DNA from: Triticum aestivum
Taxonomy: Eukaryota > Streptophyta > Magnoliopsida > Poales > Poaceae
Reading direction: 5' to 3'
Assembly (NCBI RefSeq): GCF_018294505.1
Contig: NC_057811.1
Coordinates: 21,494,579 to 21,558,578 of the forward strand
DNA length: 64,000 nt
Position 1 is the stretch's first letter. Each line of letters opens with the position of its first letter. This document shows, in pieces, positions 34,263 through 45,669 of this stretch. The notes below the pieces were generated by a model. The model saw nothing but the letters and a program-made list of their open reading frames with translations. It was not told the origin of the DNA and did no database searches. Both the position numbers and the translations under genes were made by a program.

Positions 34263-35005
34263 AGTTCATCACCACAGTTGCCCCCGACGACGCCGAGCAC
34301 ATCGGCGCCGCCAGGCTGCCCTAAGCCGCCCGCCGCCCCTGCCGTCGCCCGCGCCCGTCGTCGCCGTCGCCCACGCCTTCGCAGTCACCGCGCCCTCGCC
34401 CGACGTCGTCGCGGCGCGCCGTCCCTGCCCCGACGCCGTCGCCGCGCCACTCCCCGCGCCCCTGCTCACCCCGACGCCGACCGCCGCGCGCTCCTCCCTC
34501 TGTGAGTACCGCGCCTCTGCCGGCCCCGCCGCCGCCGTGCTATTTTTTTACTTATACATGCTATTTTTTTACATGTTTTTAGATTTTCATATATGTATGT
34601 ATGATTTTTTAGATATATGTATTTTTTGATGTATGTTCATATATGTTTGTATGTATTTTTTCAATTGTAATGATGTTTTAAAAATACATATATGCAAAAG
34701 TTAGATTTTTGAAAAGTTTTATCTATATATGTTCTCTGATTCAGTACATTTTAGGTTAGTTTCATTTTTAGAGAAGTTTTATATATTTAGGAAGAAGGAA
34801 TAGAATGAAGAAGTAGGAAGAAGAAAAAGTTTTATATATGCAAAAGTTACATTTTTAGAAAAGTTTTATATATCTAGCTAGGAAAGGAAGAAGAAGAAAA
34901 AGAATGAGAGGAAAAAGGAAAATAATAAGAAGAAGAAGAAAGGAGAAGAAGAGGAGAGGAAGAAGATGAGAAATAAATAAGAAGAGGAAAAAAGAAGAAA
35001 AATAT

Positions 35006-35094
35006 GAGGAGAAGAAGAAAGGAATAGAGGAGAAGAAGAGAAAATAGAAAATTTTCTATTTTCTCTTCTCCTCTATTCCTTTCTTCTTCTCCTC
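35006..35094. repeat. Purine-strand inverted repeat (hairpin)
   Basis: Left arm 35006-35051 (GAGGAGAAGAAGAAAGGAAT...) and right arm 35052-35094 (...ATTCCTTTCTTCTTCTCCTC) are reverse complements apart from a 3-base length difference, centred on GAAAATTTTC. A second copy of the pyrimidine arm follows at about 35122-35155. The surrounding 34880-35170 is almost pure purine and then pyrimidine. Confidence 0.85.
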
Positions 35095-35174
35095 TTTTTT
35101 TTTCTTCTTTTTTTCTTCGATCTTCTCCTCTATTCCTTTCTTCTTCTCCTCTTTTTATTTCTTCTTCGTCTTCT

Positions 35175-35645
35175 TATTTTTTATCGGGTATGTCGTTGTT
35201 GATATACCCCGTCCCGATAACTTCAACACGAGGGGGGGGGGGTCGATATACCCCCTCCCCGATAACATTATTTTCCCATGTATGTATGTCGTCGTTGTCG
35301 ATATAACACCCTCCCGGATAACTTTGACATGAGGGGCGGTCGATATATATACCCCCTCTCGACCGTGATAACTTATACCACGGGAGCACCCCCGACCCTC
35401 TTGCTCGACCAAAACTCTCGAGGACACCCAAATCGTATAAAAAAACAATGTCGGTCTCCTACCCCCTCCCGCCGCGCCCCTACCCGACAAACTCTCTCGA
35501 GGCCACCCAAATTTACCAAGTTAAAAGAGTGTTGTCATCGAGGCCACCCCAAACCCTTGAAGCGTTGTCGAGGTCACCCCAAACCCTTGAAGCGTTGCCG
35601 ATCGAGGCCACCCCAAACCCTAGAGAAGCAGCGTCTAGGCCACTA
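35175..35645. repeat. Minisatellite-like 5' UTR region
   Basis: Two repeat types are visible. One is a GATATACCCCCTCCCGATAAC-like unit (about 35195-35380, several copies). The other is a TCGAGGCCACCCCAAACCCT-like unit (about 35540-35625, three close copies). Both lie upstream of the protease-gene ATG, probably in a transcribed leader or intron. A run of 11 G starts near 35232. Confidence 0.7.
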
Positions 35646-35756
35646 ATTAATATGATTCCTTATTGTGATTAGCTAGCTAGTTCTACGTTTGCCACTAATA
35701 TATCCATTTGTCATGTTTGAATAAATATTTCCATGTTGTAAAAATTTGCAGAAACT

Positions 35757-38700
35757 ATGGACCCCCGAGACGAAGCAAAAGAAGCGATGTTGCGGGACAT
35801 AATCGCACACGGAAGTGAGGCCGTCTTGTCATTTCTCAACGACACAGATGGTCTGGAAGGAGAGGGTGAAGAAGCAGACTACGGTGATCGAACAATGGAG
35901 GAGGAAGGACATGATCATGATGGCTCCGGTGACCCAATGCCGGTGCAAGAAGGACACCGTGATGACGGCTCCGGTGAGCGAACGGAGTCCGGCCAGGTAT
36001 ATATATTAATTAAGCATGTGCTGACCATAGCTAGCTAATTGATGCATTCATTGTTTTTGGTATGTACACATATATTAATGAACTCTCGTCTTTCTTCTTT
36101 TTTCTAGCCCTCCGGATCGAGCACAACTTCGGTAAAGAGACGAGGCCCGAAGAAAAGGTTGCGCTCGGATGAAAGGTTTGAGATCATAGAAATCGCGCGT
36201 GATGGCATGCCAATTGAACCCATCCGGACAAAGGAAGCATTTGCTGCTCAGTGCGGGGTTCTTGTTAGGGACAAGATCCCGATCAGCATCCACCAATGGT
36301 TAAAGCCGGCTAAAGAAGACCCTGAGGTGTCTTATGTCTCTGATATGCAGAAAGAAGATCTTTGGACCGCGCTGAAGGCAAATTTCACCCTACCGCTAGA
36401 GGAGGATCCGTAGAAGCCAGTTAGAGAGCAATTGATCAAGTCTCATGCTCTTAAGAAGATGGCAGAACTATTCAGGAGGTGGAAGAATGAGCTGAAAAGA
36501 TTTGTCGACAAAGAACAGACACCAGAATTCATCGGCCGGTATGATAAGATCAGAGATCACTGGCCCGCATTTGTGGCCCACAAGACATCGGACAAGAGTA
36601 AGAAGATGTCAGTGACAAACAAGAAGAATGCTGCGAAGAAGAAGCTTCACCATCGCACGGGGTTAGGTGGCTACCCCAAAGCCCGGCCGTTGTGGGCCAA
36701 GGCTGAGAATGACCTGCTTGATAAAGGGGTCGAACCAGAGACAATGAGGTGGCCAGACCGTTGCCAGACTTGGTTCTTTGGGGCTGGCGGAACCTTGGAC
36801 CCTGTAACAGGGAAGTGCGTTTGGACGGACGAGCAAATGAGAACACCAATCACGAGGCTTCAGGAGTATATCGATGCAGCCCAGAAAGGGACGTTCGTTC
36901 CAGACAGAGAGAACGGCGAGCTCACAATGGCCCTCGGGAATCCTGAGCACCCTGGACGGACACGAGGCACGCCAGGCTCCGTTCCGTGGAAGGCTGGCTT
37001 TCCGGACGCAGGCGGTTACAAATACCAGGAGAGGAGGAAGAAAGTGGAGCATACCCAACTGCAGGCGCTGCACGCAAGGGTACTAGCGATAGAGGAACGA
37101 GAAGCAAATCGCAGCAAACGACCTGCCGAAGCTTCCCCCGAAACTACCCCGCCATCTCAGCAGAGAAGCAGCGTGGCTTCCACCGAGCTGCTTCAGCAGG
37201 AGCCTGTCTTCACGGCTCCTGCTAGCTACCCCGTGGATGCTATCACGGAGTCTCAACATTGCCACCTTATGACGCAATGGCAGAACTTCAAAGTCAAGGC
37301 GGCTGTTGGCTCTGTTTTACCTACTGAACCTGGCACAACCTACCACTGCCGGCCGATTCCAGAAGGATATGCTAGGGTGATGGTGGATCAAATAACGGAC
37401 GGATTTGAGGACCTCGAGCTTGACCACCCTACGGGTGAAGGGGAGACTCGGCTGGGTTCTTCTCTGAAGACTCCATGCCTATGGCGGAAGGAGCTCATCA
37501 ACCTGCCGAACTGGACGCCTCCGCCTACTCCTCCTCCTCCGGCGATTCAGGGCACTCCGCCTCCTCCTCCGCCTCTTTCTCCAGCGAGTGATCAGGGCAC
37601 TCAGCCTCCTTCTCTGGCGCGTGGCGGCACTCCGCCTCCTTCTCCGCCTGCGCCGGCGCGCTCGAGCAGCCAGCCTCCTCCTTCTCCGCCTCGCCAGCAA
37701 GAGCGAAAGAGACCCGCCGCCGCTCCGGCTGCTCCGGAGCGTCGTAGTCCTTCTCCTCCGCCTCGTAAGCAAGCACGAAAGAAGACAGCCGCAGCTGCTC
37801 CGTCTGCTCCGGCGTCTAGCAGTACAGCCAGAGGCGGGAGGCAATACAGATTCGGTCCTTATCTAAAGAGTCCAGAGAAGTTACCATACGAGAGGACCGA
37901 GGAGGAAAATAGGAATATTGTGCGAGCCGAAGTGACGAAATTCTTTGAAAGGGTGAAAGCAAAGAAACATCCACCTCTGGAGGAGAAGATAGATCCGGTG
38001 AAAGTGAAGCGCACTCTGGATGCCCTGAAGAAACCACCAAAGTCTCCGCCGAAAGCCAACTATGACCGTATTATTGAAAAGTCATTTCTCGAAGCAAAGC
38101 GGTCGGGAAGTACTATCAGTGATCAAAGGTTAGCAGAAAGACGATCTGGGAAAAAAATTGCCCAGCTCGGCGAACAAGCGGACCAATCGTGCCCCCCGCT
38201 CAAGGTGTCTAGCGACATCGTCGCTAATGATTCGAGGATGGTGCCCGGTTATAGCAATCTTGGAGATTACCTGCCCGACGATGTACATTATGATTTCTTG
38301 GAGGTGGACGGACACAGATACAAGTACGGGAAGCCTCTCGTCAAAGATGAAAAATCCCTAACAACGATGATGCGAAGATTCCATGATTGGTACATGAAAA
38401 CCTGCAGAGAGTCTGGGGGGACGAATAGTTTGACTCTGAGAGTTAAAGAGGAGCATGACCTCGTTGGAATTGAATTGTTGAATGTTCCATTTAAGGAGTT
38501 CTTCCAGTTTTTCAATCAACACGCCCTCGATAAATCAACGATCACTTGCTACTGTCTGTAAGTACTACTTCTTTCATTAAGTCTCTATATATAGGTCAGC
38601 TCTTTCATTGCATGTATTTATAATTATCATCACTATATTATGCAGATTGAAGATCGCCGAATTGAAGAAAAGACAAATCGGTGATATTGGGTTCATTAAC

Positions 38701-39621
38701 ACAAATCTCATAGATGCAAATGAGGTTAAATTTCATGCCAAAAATACCGAGGCCAACTTGCTACGATCGTTCATAATAAATGAAAACAAAGATATAATAC
38801 TCTTTCCTTACAACTTCAAGTGAGTGTTACTGTCTTGTGCATATTCGGTTTCCCTTATTAGTCCAGGTTATAGTAATGTAATTGATGAGTTATGCATGCG
38901 TGCGCAGCTTTCACTATATTCTCCTAGAGATTAAGCTTGAGCAGGGACTAGTAACCGTCTTAGACTCGAGACGAAAAGATCCTAAGGAGTATGCGGACAT
39001 GACTGAAATGCTCGAGAAGTAAGTTAAATCGATCATTATCGCACCATATCAGCAACTTTGTTCATTTCCTGATATCAAGTAATTGTTTTCTTTGTCTGGC
39101 AGGGTTTGGACAAAATTCACCAAAAAAGCTCCGGGACTGCCGAAGAAGCTGCAATTTAGACACCCGAAAGTAAGTACTACTAGCATGTTCCGCGCATCTC
39201 CTAGTGATTCAAGCGCTAGTTTCATCAATACCATTTATAGCATGCTTGCTTATCAGTTTGATTGACCTCTATTTCTTGTAACTGGTTGTGGCAGGAAGTC
39301 GGGAATAATTACTGTGGATACTCCGTTTGCGAGTCCATCCGCTACACGACCTGTGAGCGGGGCTACTCTGACGAACATATGAAGTGCGTAAGCAATAATA
39401 TTCACAATTTTATTTTATTACCATCATTTGTGTTGAGTTTTATTTATTCATATATACATGTATTGACCTCTTCTTCAAATTAGATCTTTCGGATGTGGGA
39501 TGAACTCCTACCACCAGATCGTACGCGAGCAATTCAAGAGGAATTGGCGGCATTCTTCCTTGACCACGTGATCGCTGAAGACGAAGAATACCATGTGGAT
39601 CTTGACTTCGTATATAGTTAG
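35757..39621 (+). pseudogene. Inner CACTA DUF8039 / C48 (Ulp1-like) protease gene, seven exons, one nonsense codon
   Basis: Exons fit 35757-35996, 36108-38557, 38646-38819, 38908-39018, 39103-39169, 39295-39387 and 39484-39621, all with GT-AG borders and matching phase. Exon 1 is acidic with two DGSG(D/E) repeats. Exon 2 has a basic region, a PWKAGF segment, a DUF8039-like block (GYARVMVDQITDGFEDLEL), a long Pro/Ser-rich linker and basic stretches. Exons 3-7 form the C48 core: NFHYILLEIKL (His), VTVLDS (Asp), NNYCGYSVC (Cys), with AIQEELAAFF near the end. A TAG at 36411-36413 interrupts exon 2 in frame (EEDP-stop-KPVREQ). The Gln seven residues before the catalytic Cys in the first CACTA copy (1-2651) is Lys here, so the oxyanion hole may be lost. 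Both changes suggest this copy is inactive. Confidence 0.75.
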
Positions 39622-40188
39622 GAGATTATATTGTAAGAGATAATTATTGTATATATGTAGCCAGTAGTGTCGGATAGATATACGAGAATTTGTTGTTCGA
39701 CCAATCTCTCGGAGAAAGAGAGGTGGTCGATATCACTTCTCTCTGTATGCATATGTTCATGACGATCTTGTATTTCCTTCATTTGCTTACTAGCTAGCGT
39801 GTCGAGTCCTCTCTATACGTATAATACGTAGCGTACGTCGACCAAGCATGGAGATAAGAGAGGATACTTCTCTCTATTAATTAGCTAGATAACACAATAT
39901 ATGAAACACCTAAATTAACCCCCCAAAACCCCTAAACCACCCCTTTCAAAAAAAAACCTCAGCGCTGACGTGTGGATCCTTTTGGTCCCGGTTGGTGTCA
40001 CCAACCGGGACCAAAGGCCCTCCTGCCTGGGCTGGCCGCAGCGGCCACGTGGAGGACCATCTGTCCCGGTTCGTGTAAGAACCGGGACTAAAGGCCAAGG
40101 GCATTAGTAACGACCTTTTAGTCCCGGTTCCAAAACCGGGACAGAAGGCCCTTACGAACCGGGATAAATGACCCTTTTTCTACTAGTG
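39622..40188. repeat. 3' non-coding and subterminal region of the inner CACTA
   Basis: About 300 bases of AT-rich 3' sequence are followed, from about 39980, by inverted GGTTGGTGTCACCAACCGGGACC-type and GAACCGGGAC repeats. The block ends in TTTTTCTACTAGTG at 40188. No gene. Confidence 0.75.
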
Positions 40189-40356
40189 TAATTTCAAGCA
40201 TAGAAACGGATGTAACTGAAAATGCACCCAAAAAGCACTTCAGAAGATACTGTAACGCACATAGCAACATACAGACCTGTAAACAACAATATTTTAGTGC
40301 AAAATCTGAGAGCTGCTGATTGAAACCTCCCTTCAGCTAAGATGCAAGAATCAAAA

Positions 40357-40590
40357 CTCTTCAGTCTTCTTAAACAGCTATACTGATGAATGGGCAAAGC
40401 AGTCCATTATACAGGAGAAGGTAGACATAACAGAAACTCTACAGTCCTCTTAAACTGATGTACTGACGAATGGGCAAAGCAGTCCATTATGCAAGAGAGG
40501 GTGACATAACAGAAACTCAGTCTTCTTAAACAGATATACGGACGAATGCAAAAAGCAGTCCATTGTGCAGAAGGTAGACATAACAAAAAC
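40357..40590. repeat. Three tandem copies of a ~78-bp unit
   Basis: The phrase GGGCAAAGCAGTCCATTAT recurs (AGTCCATT at 40401, 40481 and 40557), with accompanying CTTCTTAAACAG and GACATAACAGAAACTC. This is outer-CACTA DNA just right of the nested element. No protein was recognised. Confidence 0.85.
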
Positions 40591-42247
40591 TCCACCTCTA
40601 AAGTCTCAAATACCTATACAAAGAGGAACCTATTATGCCAAAGAACGGATCGCAACTTTGTCATCACAAGACATGTTTAGGTTTCAAATCTGTTACTACA
40701 GGAAATATTCTATAATTATCTACTTGGCCACTCCACACTATCCAATTCCATATACCTAGTACTATTTTTTCATTTTACCATATAAAATTTGATTGGACCA
40801 AACAGTTGCTCACATATTTTCAATAAAATCTGTCAGAATTGATTTCTAAGCAAGCAAGCAATTCAACAAACACTTAGAGTGCATTGCCTACATGAAGGAA
40901 GTAAGGAGAAGAGGGAGAAGAGGATCGAGACTTGAGATGCATATATGGAGGAGGCCACTTTGGTTGATTTAATGGTAATCTGTAAGGGCTATGGGATTCA
41001 AAGGGATCACCTGCTAGACGTGGTGGAGAATGAAGATGCTAGATGGAGGTGAGAGCTCCTGCGCTTGCGGGACGGCGTACGGACGGAACACATGGCGCCG
41101 CTTCAAGTGAAGGACGAGATCGGCTTGGTGCGGCCTCGTGACGGTGAGGACGACGTCAGGCAGAGCACGGCGTCGTGACGGTGAGGACGACGGACGCCGA
41201 CGAGGCTCCAACTAGCGACCTTGTTGATGGAGGAAAACGGGAGTCAGCGGCAGGCGGAGATAGCGGCGGACGGCAGCGCCTGAGGATGAGGCTGCCACCG
41301 CGCGATGTGAGGGAATGGGCGGCGCGTGGGTTGCCTGGCGGATTGGAATCGCGGGAGGTTGGATAAATGGGGAGGTGGGGAAGATGCGGGATGTCTTGCG
41401 CGCGGTAAAGAAAAACATTGTGGCGCCAAATTTTGTCAAGCGAAAATACCCCAGGAACGTCAAATTTAATTAAGTGGAAATAGTTTGGGAGCGATAAGTA
41501 ATCACATATATAGATGCATTAAAAGCATATATGGATAAATAATTTTTTGGGTGTATCTCTTATTGGATAAATATCGTATGCTTTGTTCTTTTTTCAAAAA
41601 AGTGGTAATTTTCGTATCCAAGTAATATCGACATAGTTTAATAAAAATAATAAAGGCAGTGGCAGATTGAAGTTGGGCTTCCCCTTCGCCGTGCGTTGCC
41701 CGTGCCCGCCGCAGGCGCTGTCCTGGTGTGCCATCCCTTCACCCAGCCCTTGTCGGCAACGGGGGCGGTGGCGCGAAGTGACTCCTCCAAGCCGTTCTTG
41801 ACCATCTGGTCACTGATACGGTGTCGGCGTCTCTGCAGTGTCGGTGTCCAATGTGGCGAATGTGGCCCAGCATTACGCCACTCCTGCCGCTCGTCCTCCT
41901 GCGCCGCCCTCTTAGCCGTCGTCAGGGTACTACGATGTGTCGTCACCACGCCGAGGTAATGGAGGAGGCGCCCGAGAGGGCTCCTCCTCCTTGACAGCCT
42001 TTTAACGCCAGTTGCGGCGCGGCGGTGACGCTAGTTGGTCGAAATGGCTGAACGTGTTGCGTGACGGAGGGGGTGGATCCTCCTTGATGTGACGTCTAGT
42101 TTGGTCTCCGTTTTTTCATCGGGGAGGGGGGGGCTCCTCCTCGACGTGTCTGTTGGGCGGCGTTGGCGTCATGCTTAAATAGTCGGGGCATGCAGATCAA
42201 CACAGCTTCAATGTGGCACAAGACCGGAGTAGGCTCTCAGTCGCCGT
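40591..42247. other. Outer-CACTA internal DNA, GC-rich patches, no confident gene
   Basis: 40860-41430 and 41660-42130 are GC-rich with short open frames on both strands. A local duplication (GTGACGGTGAGGACGACG, near 41138 and 41176) is present. On the minus strand this could contain the 5' exon or promoter of the TNPA-like gene at 25962-29619, but no start or domain could be identified. Confidence 0.4.
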
Positions 42248-42402
42248 TGTTGAGTATCGTGATTAGATTGGAAACATACGATAGACTAGGAAGTATTCTG
42301 GCATGTCTTGTACTCCAAAAAATCACGTACTCCTATATATATGTCCACGATGCTCAAACAATAAACATCGATTTCACTAATCCCTCTCTAGACCTTCTAA
42401 CA
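42248..42402 (+). mobile_element. Short (155-bp) Copia-type LTR with adjacent primer-binding site
   Basis: The segment starts TGTTGAGTATCGTG and ends TTCTAACA, and is immediately followed by TGGTATCAG (42403-42411), which is complementary to the 3' end of initiator tRNA-Met. A TATA-like CTATATATATG lies inside. The downstream 42412-43250 is GC-rich, gag-like in composition and without a 3' LTR, so the element is truncated. Confidence 0.65.
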
Positions 42403-42411
42403 TGGTATCAG

Positions 42412-43250
42412 CCTAATCGATCCAAACCCTAGCCGCCGCCCGCAGCTTCTGCTCCATGCCGCCCCCCAGGGCGGTCGGCCTCCATGACCGATGCTGGGGG
42501 CCGCAGCGCCCATACACGCGATTCACGCCCTGCCCCGAGATCCTCCCGACGGCAACCCCCGTAGCTGCCACCGCCTTTGCGTCGCCCCTTCAGGCTGTTG
42601 CACTGCAACAAGCGGTCCACGCCGTCGCCCGTCGGACCGTACCCACTTGCTAGTGGTTCTCCCCGCGGCTGCCCCGACCCGCGAGCCGCCGCTACACCCG
42701 AGTCACACTGCCCGTCCACCCCCGTAGCCGCGGCCGCCGCTCTTCTTCAGCGTCGTTGCCGCTCGCTCACCCGAGTCGCGCCGTGCCGCCCATCCACCCC
42801 CTTCGTCTTCGTCCAACACTAGCTCATCGCATGCGTCGCCGTCATCTTCTCCGACCACTTCATGTACTCCAACCACCGTTGGCGACATTGGCCCCATGCC
42901 GATTGGCGTCGTAACCGTCATCGAGTCCTCATCTGGTGGCCCCTCCAACTCCTCCGACATGGCGTACAGTTCATGCAGGTCCCCGTCTACGTATGCCTAG
43001 TGCTGGCAACACCAATGCGTGCCTTTGTCCACGACGTGTCCCCGGGCCTGGCAAGCCTGGACCGGCGCATCGTCAACATCGACTTCGTCCTTCTACGCAT
43101 GTCCGGTGCTGGAAACACCGATGTGTGCCTTGTTAAAAACTCTTCAGACTTGTTAAAAAAACTGAGGGATAGAATACCTTGGTGGATGCCAAACTATATG
43201 TGGATGGATGCCAAACTATACCTTGGTGGATGCCCAACCTGACGCCGAGT
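42412..43250 (+). pseudogene. Truncated internal region of the short-LTR Copia element
   Basis: GC-rich sequence after the primer-binding site, with an internal duplication (GCTGGCAACACCAATGCGTGCC near 43003 and GCTGGAAACACCGATGTGTGCC near 43107). No continuous frame, protease or polymerase motif was found. It ends near 43250, where the composition changes to T-rich. Confidence 0.35.
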
Positions 43251-43729
43251 AGGTCTTCTTCTTCTTTTCTTTTGGAGAATTTACGCTGAGAAGGTCACGT
43301 GGACGATATTTTTCGCATTAAGCGACCGCGCGATGATGTCTCGCTGAAGGTTTCTCTTCCCGAGCGCCGTATTGGGCCAGCCCATTCGCGCGAGGGTAAC
43401 ATGTAAAAATACGTCGTAACCACCCAGTGCGGTTTACACATGTGGTTAGTTATAGGAGTGCGCCCTACTTGAGTTGATTCAAGCCAGTTTTTTTCGTTTT
43501 CTTCTCCATTTTTCCCATTCTTTTCATTCTTTTTTGATTTTTTTCTTCGTTGTTTTTTCATTTTCATTTCCTTTTTATTTTGTTTACTTTGGTTCTTTAT
43601 TTGGTTTTCTTTGTTTTTTTATTATTCTGCATTTTCTACTCCATTTTTAGTTTTTGTTTTCTTTTTTCTTATGTTTGTTTTCTTTTTTACTCTACATTAT
43701 CGTATATGTCAAAAACGTTCTTTTAATAA

Positions 43730-44250
43730 GTGATCAACAGTTTATGTATACATGTTCAACATTGTTCGAACGCTTATTCAACATTTCTCAAGTACTTGAT
43801 CAACATTTTAATACTTATTCGGCATTTTTAATACTTGATCAACATTTTTTAAATACTCGTTCAACATTTTTTATTCAACATTTTCGAATAATTGTTCAAC
43901 ATTTTCCTTATACCCGTTCAACATTTTAAAATACTTGTTCAACATTTTTAATAATTATTCAACATTTTCTCAAATACCTGTTCAACATATTTAATACTTA
44001 TTCTACATTTTCAAATACCGGTTCAACATTTTTCATATACTCGTTTAACATTTTTTAATACTCATTCAACATTTGAAAAAGACTTGTTCAACATTTTAAT
44101 ACTTATTCAACAATTTTTCAAATACTTGTTCAATAACTTTTAATACTTATTCAACATTTTTTAAGTACTTGTTCAACACTTTTTAATACTTATTCAACAT
44201 TTTGTAAATACTTATTCAACATTTCTTTTCAAATGGTTGGTTAATTTTTT
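43730..44250. repeat. AT-rich minisatellite (TTCAACATTTTNAATACTTA-type unit)
   Basis: More than 15 degenerate copies of a unit close to TTGTTCAACATTTTTAATAC fill this stretch, spaced about 25-30 bp. Similar arrays occur in Triticeae Mutator-like elements, and flanking DNA (43260-43480 and 44440-44640) may be the ends of such an element, though matching termini were not found. Confidence 0.8.
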
Positions 44251-44439
44251 TAAAATACATGTTCATCTTTTTCATACACATTTGTATTTTCTTTCTGTGT
44301 AAATTTTGTCTATACATTAGAATCATTTTCTCTGTATCCATTTAGTATTTTTGTCAAATGTTCATTAACATTTTATATAAAAAATGTACGTAAAGTCTGA
44401 TTGTCAGTGTGTTATTATTCCTTGATCTATTATTACAGC

Positions 44440-45100
44440 ATGTTCAAAGCGCTAGGTCGGTTGGTTAGTTGCTGCCTGTCCTAACGAGGCGACCAGTGAT
44501 CGAAACCTCGCGAGCCGGCCCACTCAGGAGCTCGCTTCAGCGAGAGACACGCGATCGGACTCGCGTAATGCAAGAAATAGGCTGCCGTGGAGTGCTTGGG
44601 CTCATTCATGGGCCCAATACGTATATTGTATCTACTGGTTTTTTGGGAAACAAATTCTTGGGTATTCCAGGGAATCCCAAGAAGACCCCGGTACCGTTGA
44701 GCGGCGGGGGAACAGAGTGAGGCGAAGCGGGCGAGTGGCGGTGGCGTGAGACCTATACTATGGCATGGGGCGAGTAGCGGTTGCGTGAGATCTATGACAG
44801 GAGGCCACCGTCGACGACTTGAGAGCTCTGGCTGGAGGTAAACGGCGGCGCAGGAGCGGCGACTGGTGTCGAGATGCCGAGCGGCGGCGGCACTATGGAC
44901 GAGCCCCCCAGATTTGATCATTTAGTTCGGTCCAGGAGTAGTACATTGCAAAACTACCAAAGGGTATATCGGTCATTCCACCTAGATTTATCAAGTTTAA
45001 TAAATTAAAAAAAGGTGAAACGCCAATGAGGGCAAATGAACAAGAAATTAATGTAAATTACATATAAGCCTAAATAAAATGCGTCAAATCATCAAGTGCC
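44440..45100. other. GC-rich stretch, no confident gene
   Basis: Contains a tRNA-like phrase near 44450-44510 (TCGGTTGGTTAGTTGCTG ... GTGATCGAAACCTCG) and a local duplicate (GGCGAGTGGCGGTGGCGTGAGA / GGCGAGTAGCGGTTGCGTGAGA near 44730 and 44769). Open frames on both strands are short and unconserved. Confidence 0.35.
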
Positions 45101-45474
45101 CAACTAATACAGGGAAAATGATCAAATCCCTTGTATATGTGAATTGATTGAGGATTTTTTTCTAGGGAGGCACGAATAAGGATTTTATTTTAACACAAGA
45201 ATATTGCAGAGGTAATATAATAGTATTACGTAGGACAATATTACAAATGTGATTATTAAGGTTACAATCAAATAACAAAATGCCTCTTGATCAATCGATT
45301 CGAAGTTTACCATAGTACAACTTTAATGGATTTTAAAGTTAAAAATATGATTTTACAATAGAGTCGCATACTAAAATGTCTCACAAAGCGTCTCTAGGTT
45401 GGTTAAAATTATATGACTAATTTCTAAATGGCCAAATATAAGAAAAAGTTTGTGGCGCTATATAAACGTCTTAA

Positions 45475-45669
45475 GGCCTTGTACAATGGGAGGTGCTTAT
45501 AAAGATGCTTAGAAAAATAAACCGGGTTTTTCTGAAGCACCGGTGTCTTTTTCTACAGGAGAGACGCTTAGTTAAGCGTCTATCCTGTACAAATAAGCAC
45601 CGGTGCTTAAGGAAAGCCTGGTTTATTTCTCTAAGCACCTCCTCTAAGCACCTTCCATTATACAAGGCC
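45475..45669. mobile_element. PIF/Harbinger (Tourist-like) MITE, 195 bp
   Basis: The ends GGCCTTGTACAATGGGAGGT and (reverse-complemented) GGCCTTGTATAATGGAAGGT form an inverted repeat, with TAA on both sides (45472-45474 and 45670-45672). Internal arms repeat GTGCTTA and AAACC(G/A)GG motifs. No coding. Confidence 0.85.

Larger units (their letters stand above)
29658..40188 (+). mobile_element. Complete inner CACTA transposon, 10,531 bp, nested in the outer CACTA
   Basis: The left terminus CACTAGTAGAAAACAGGG and the reverse complement of the right terminus (CACTAGTAGAAAAAGGGT) share a 14-bp perfect inverted repeat. TAA is duplicated on both sides (29655-29657 and 40189-40191). Subterminal repeats of CGAACCGGGAC type cover 29680-29950 and 39980-40175. 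Contents in order: terminal promoter and small membrane-protein gene remnant, ~337-bp tandem array, AT-rich tract, palindrome with TATA box, purine/pyrimidine hairpin, minisatellite, and a DUF8039-C48 protease gene. No Transposase_21/TNP2 (DDE) coding was found, so mobilisation would need help from another element. Confidence 0.95.

Noticed and set aside
42429..42960. GC-rich frames on both strands downstream of the short Copia LTR
   Set aside because: No gag or zinc-knuckle motif is visible and overlapping frames are equally open.
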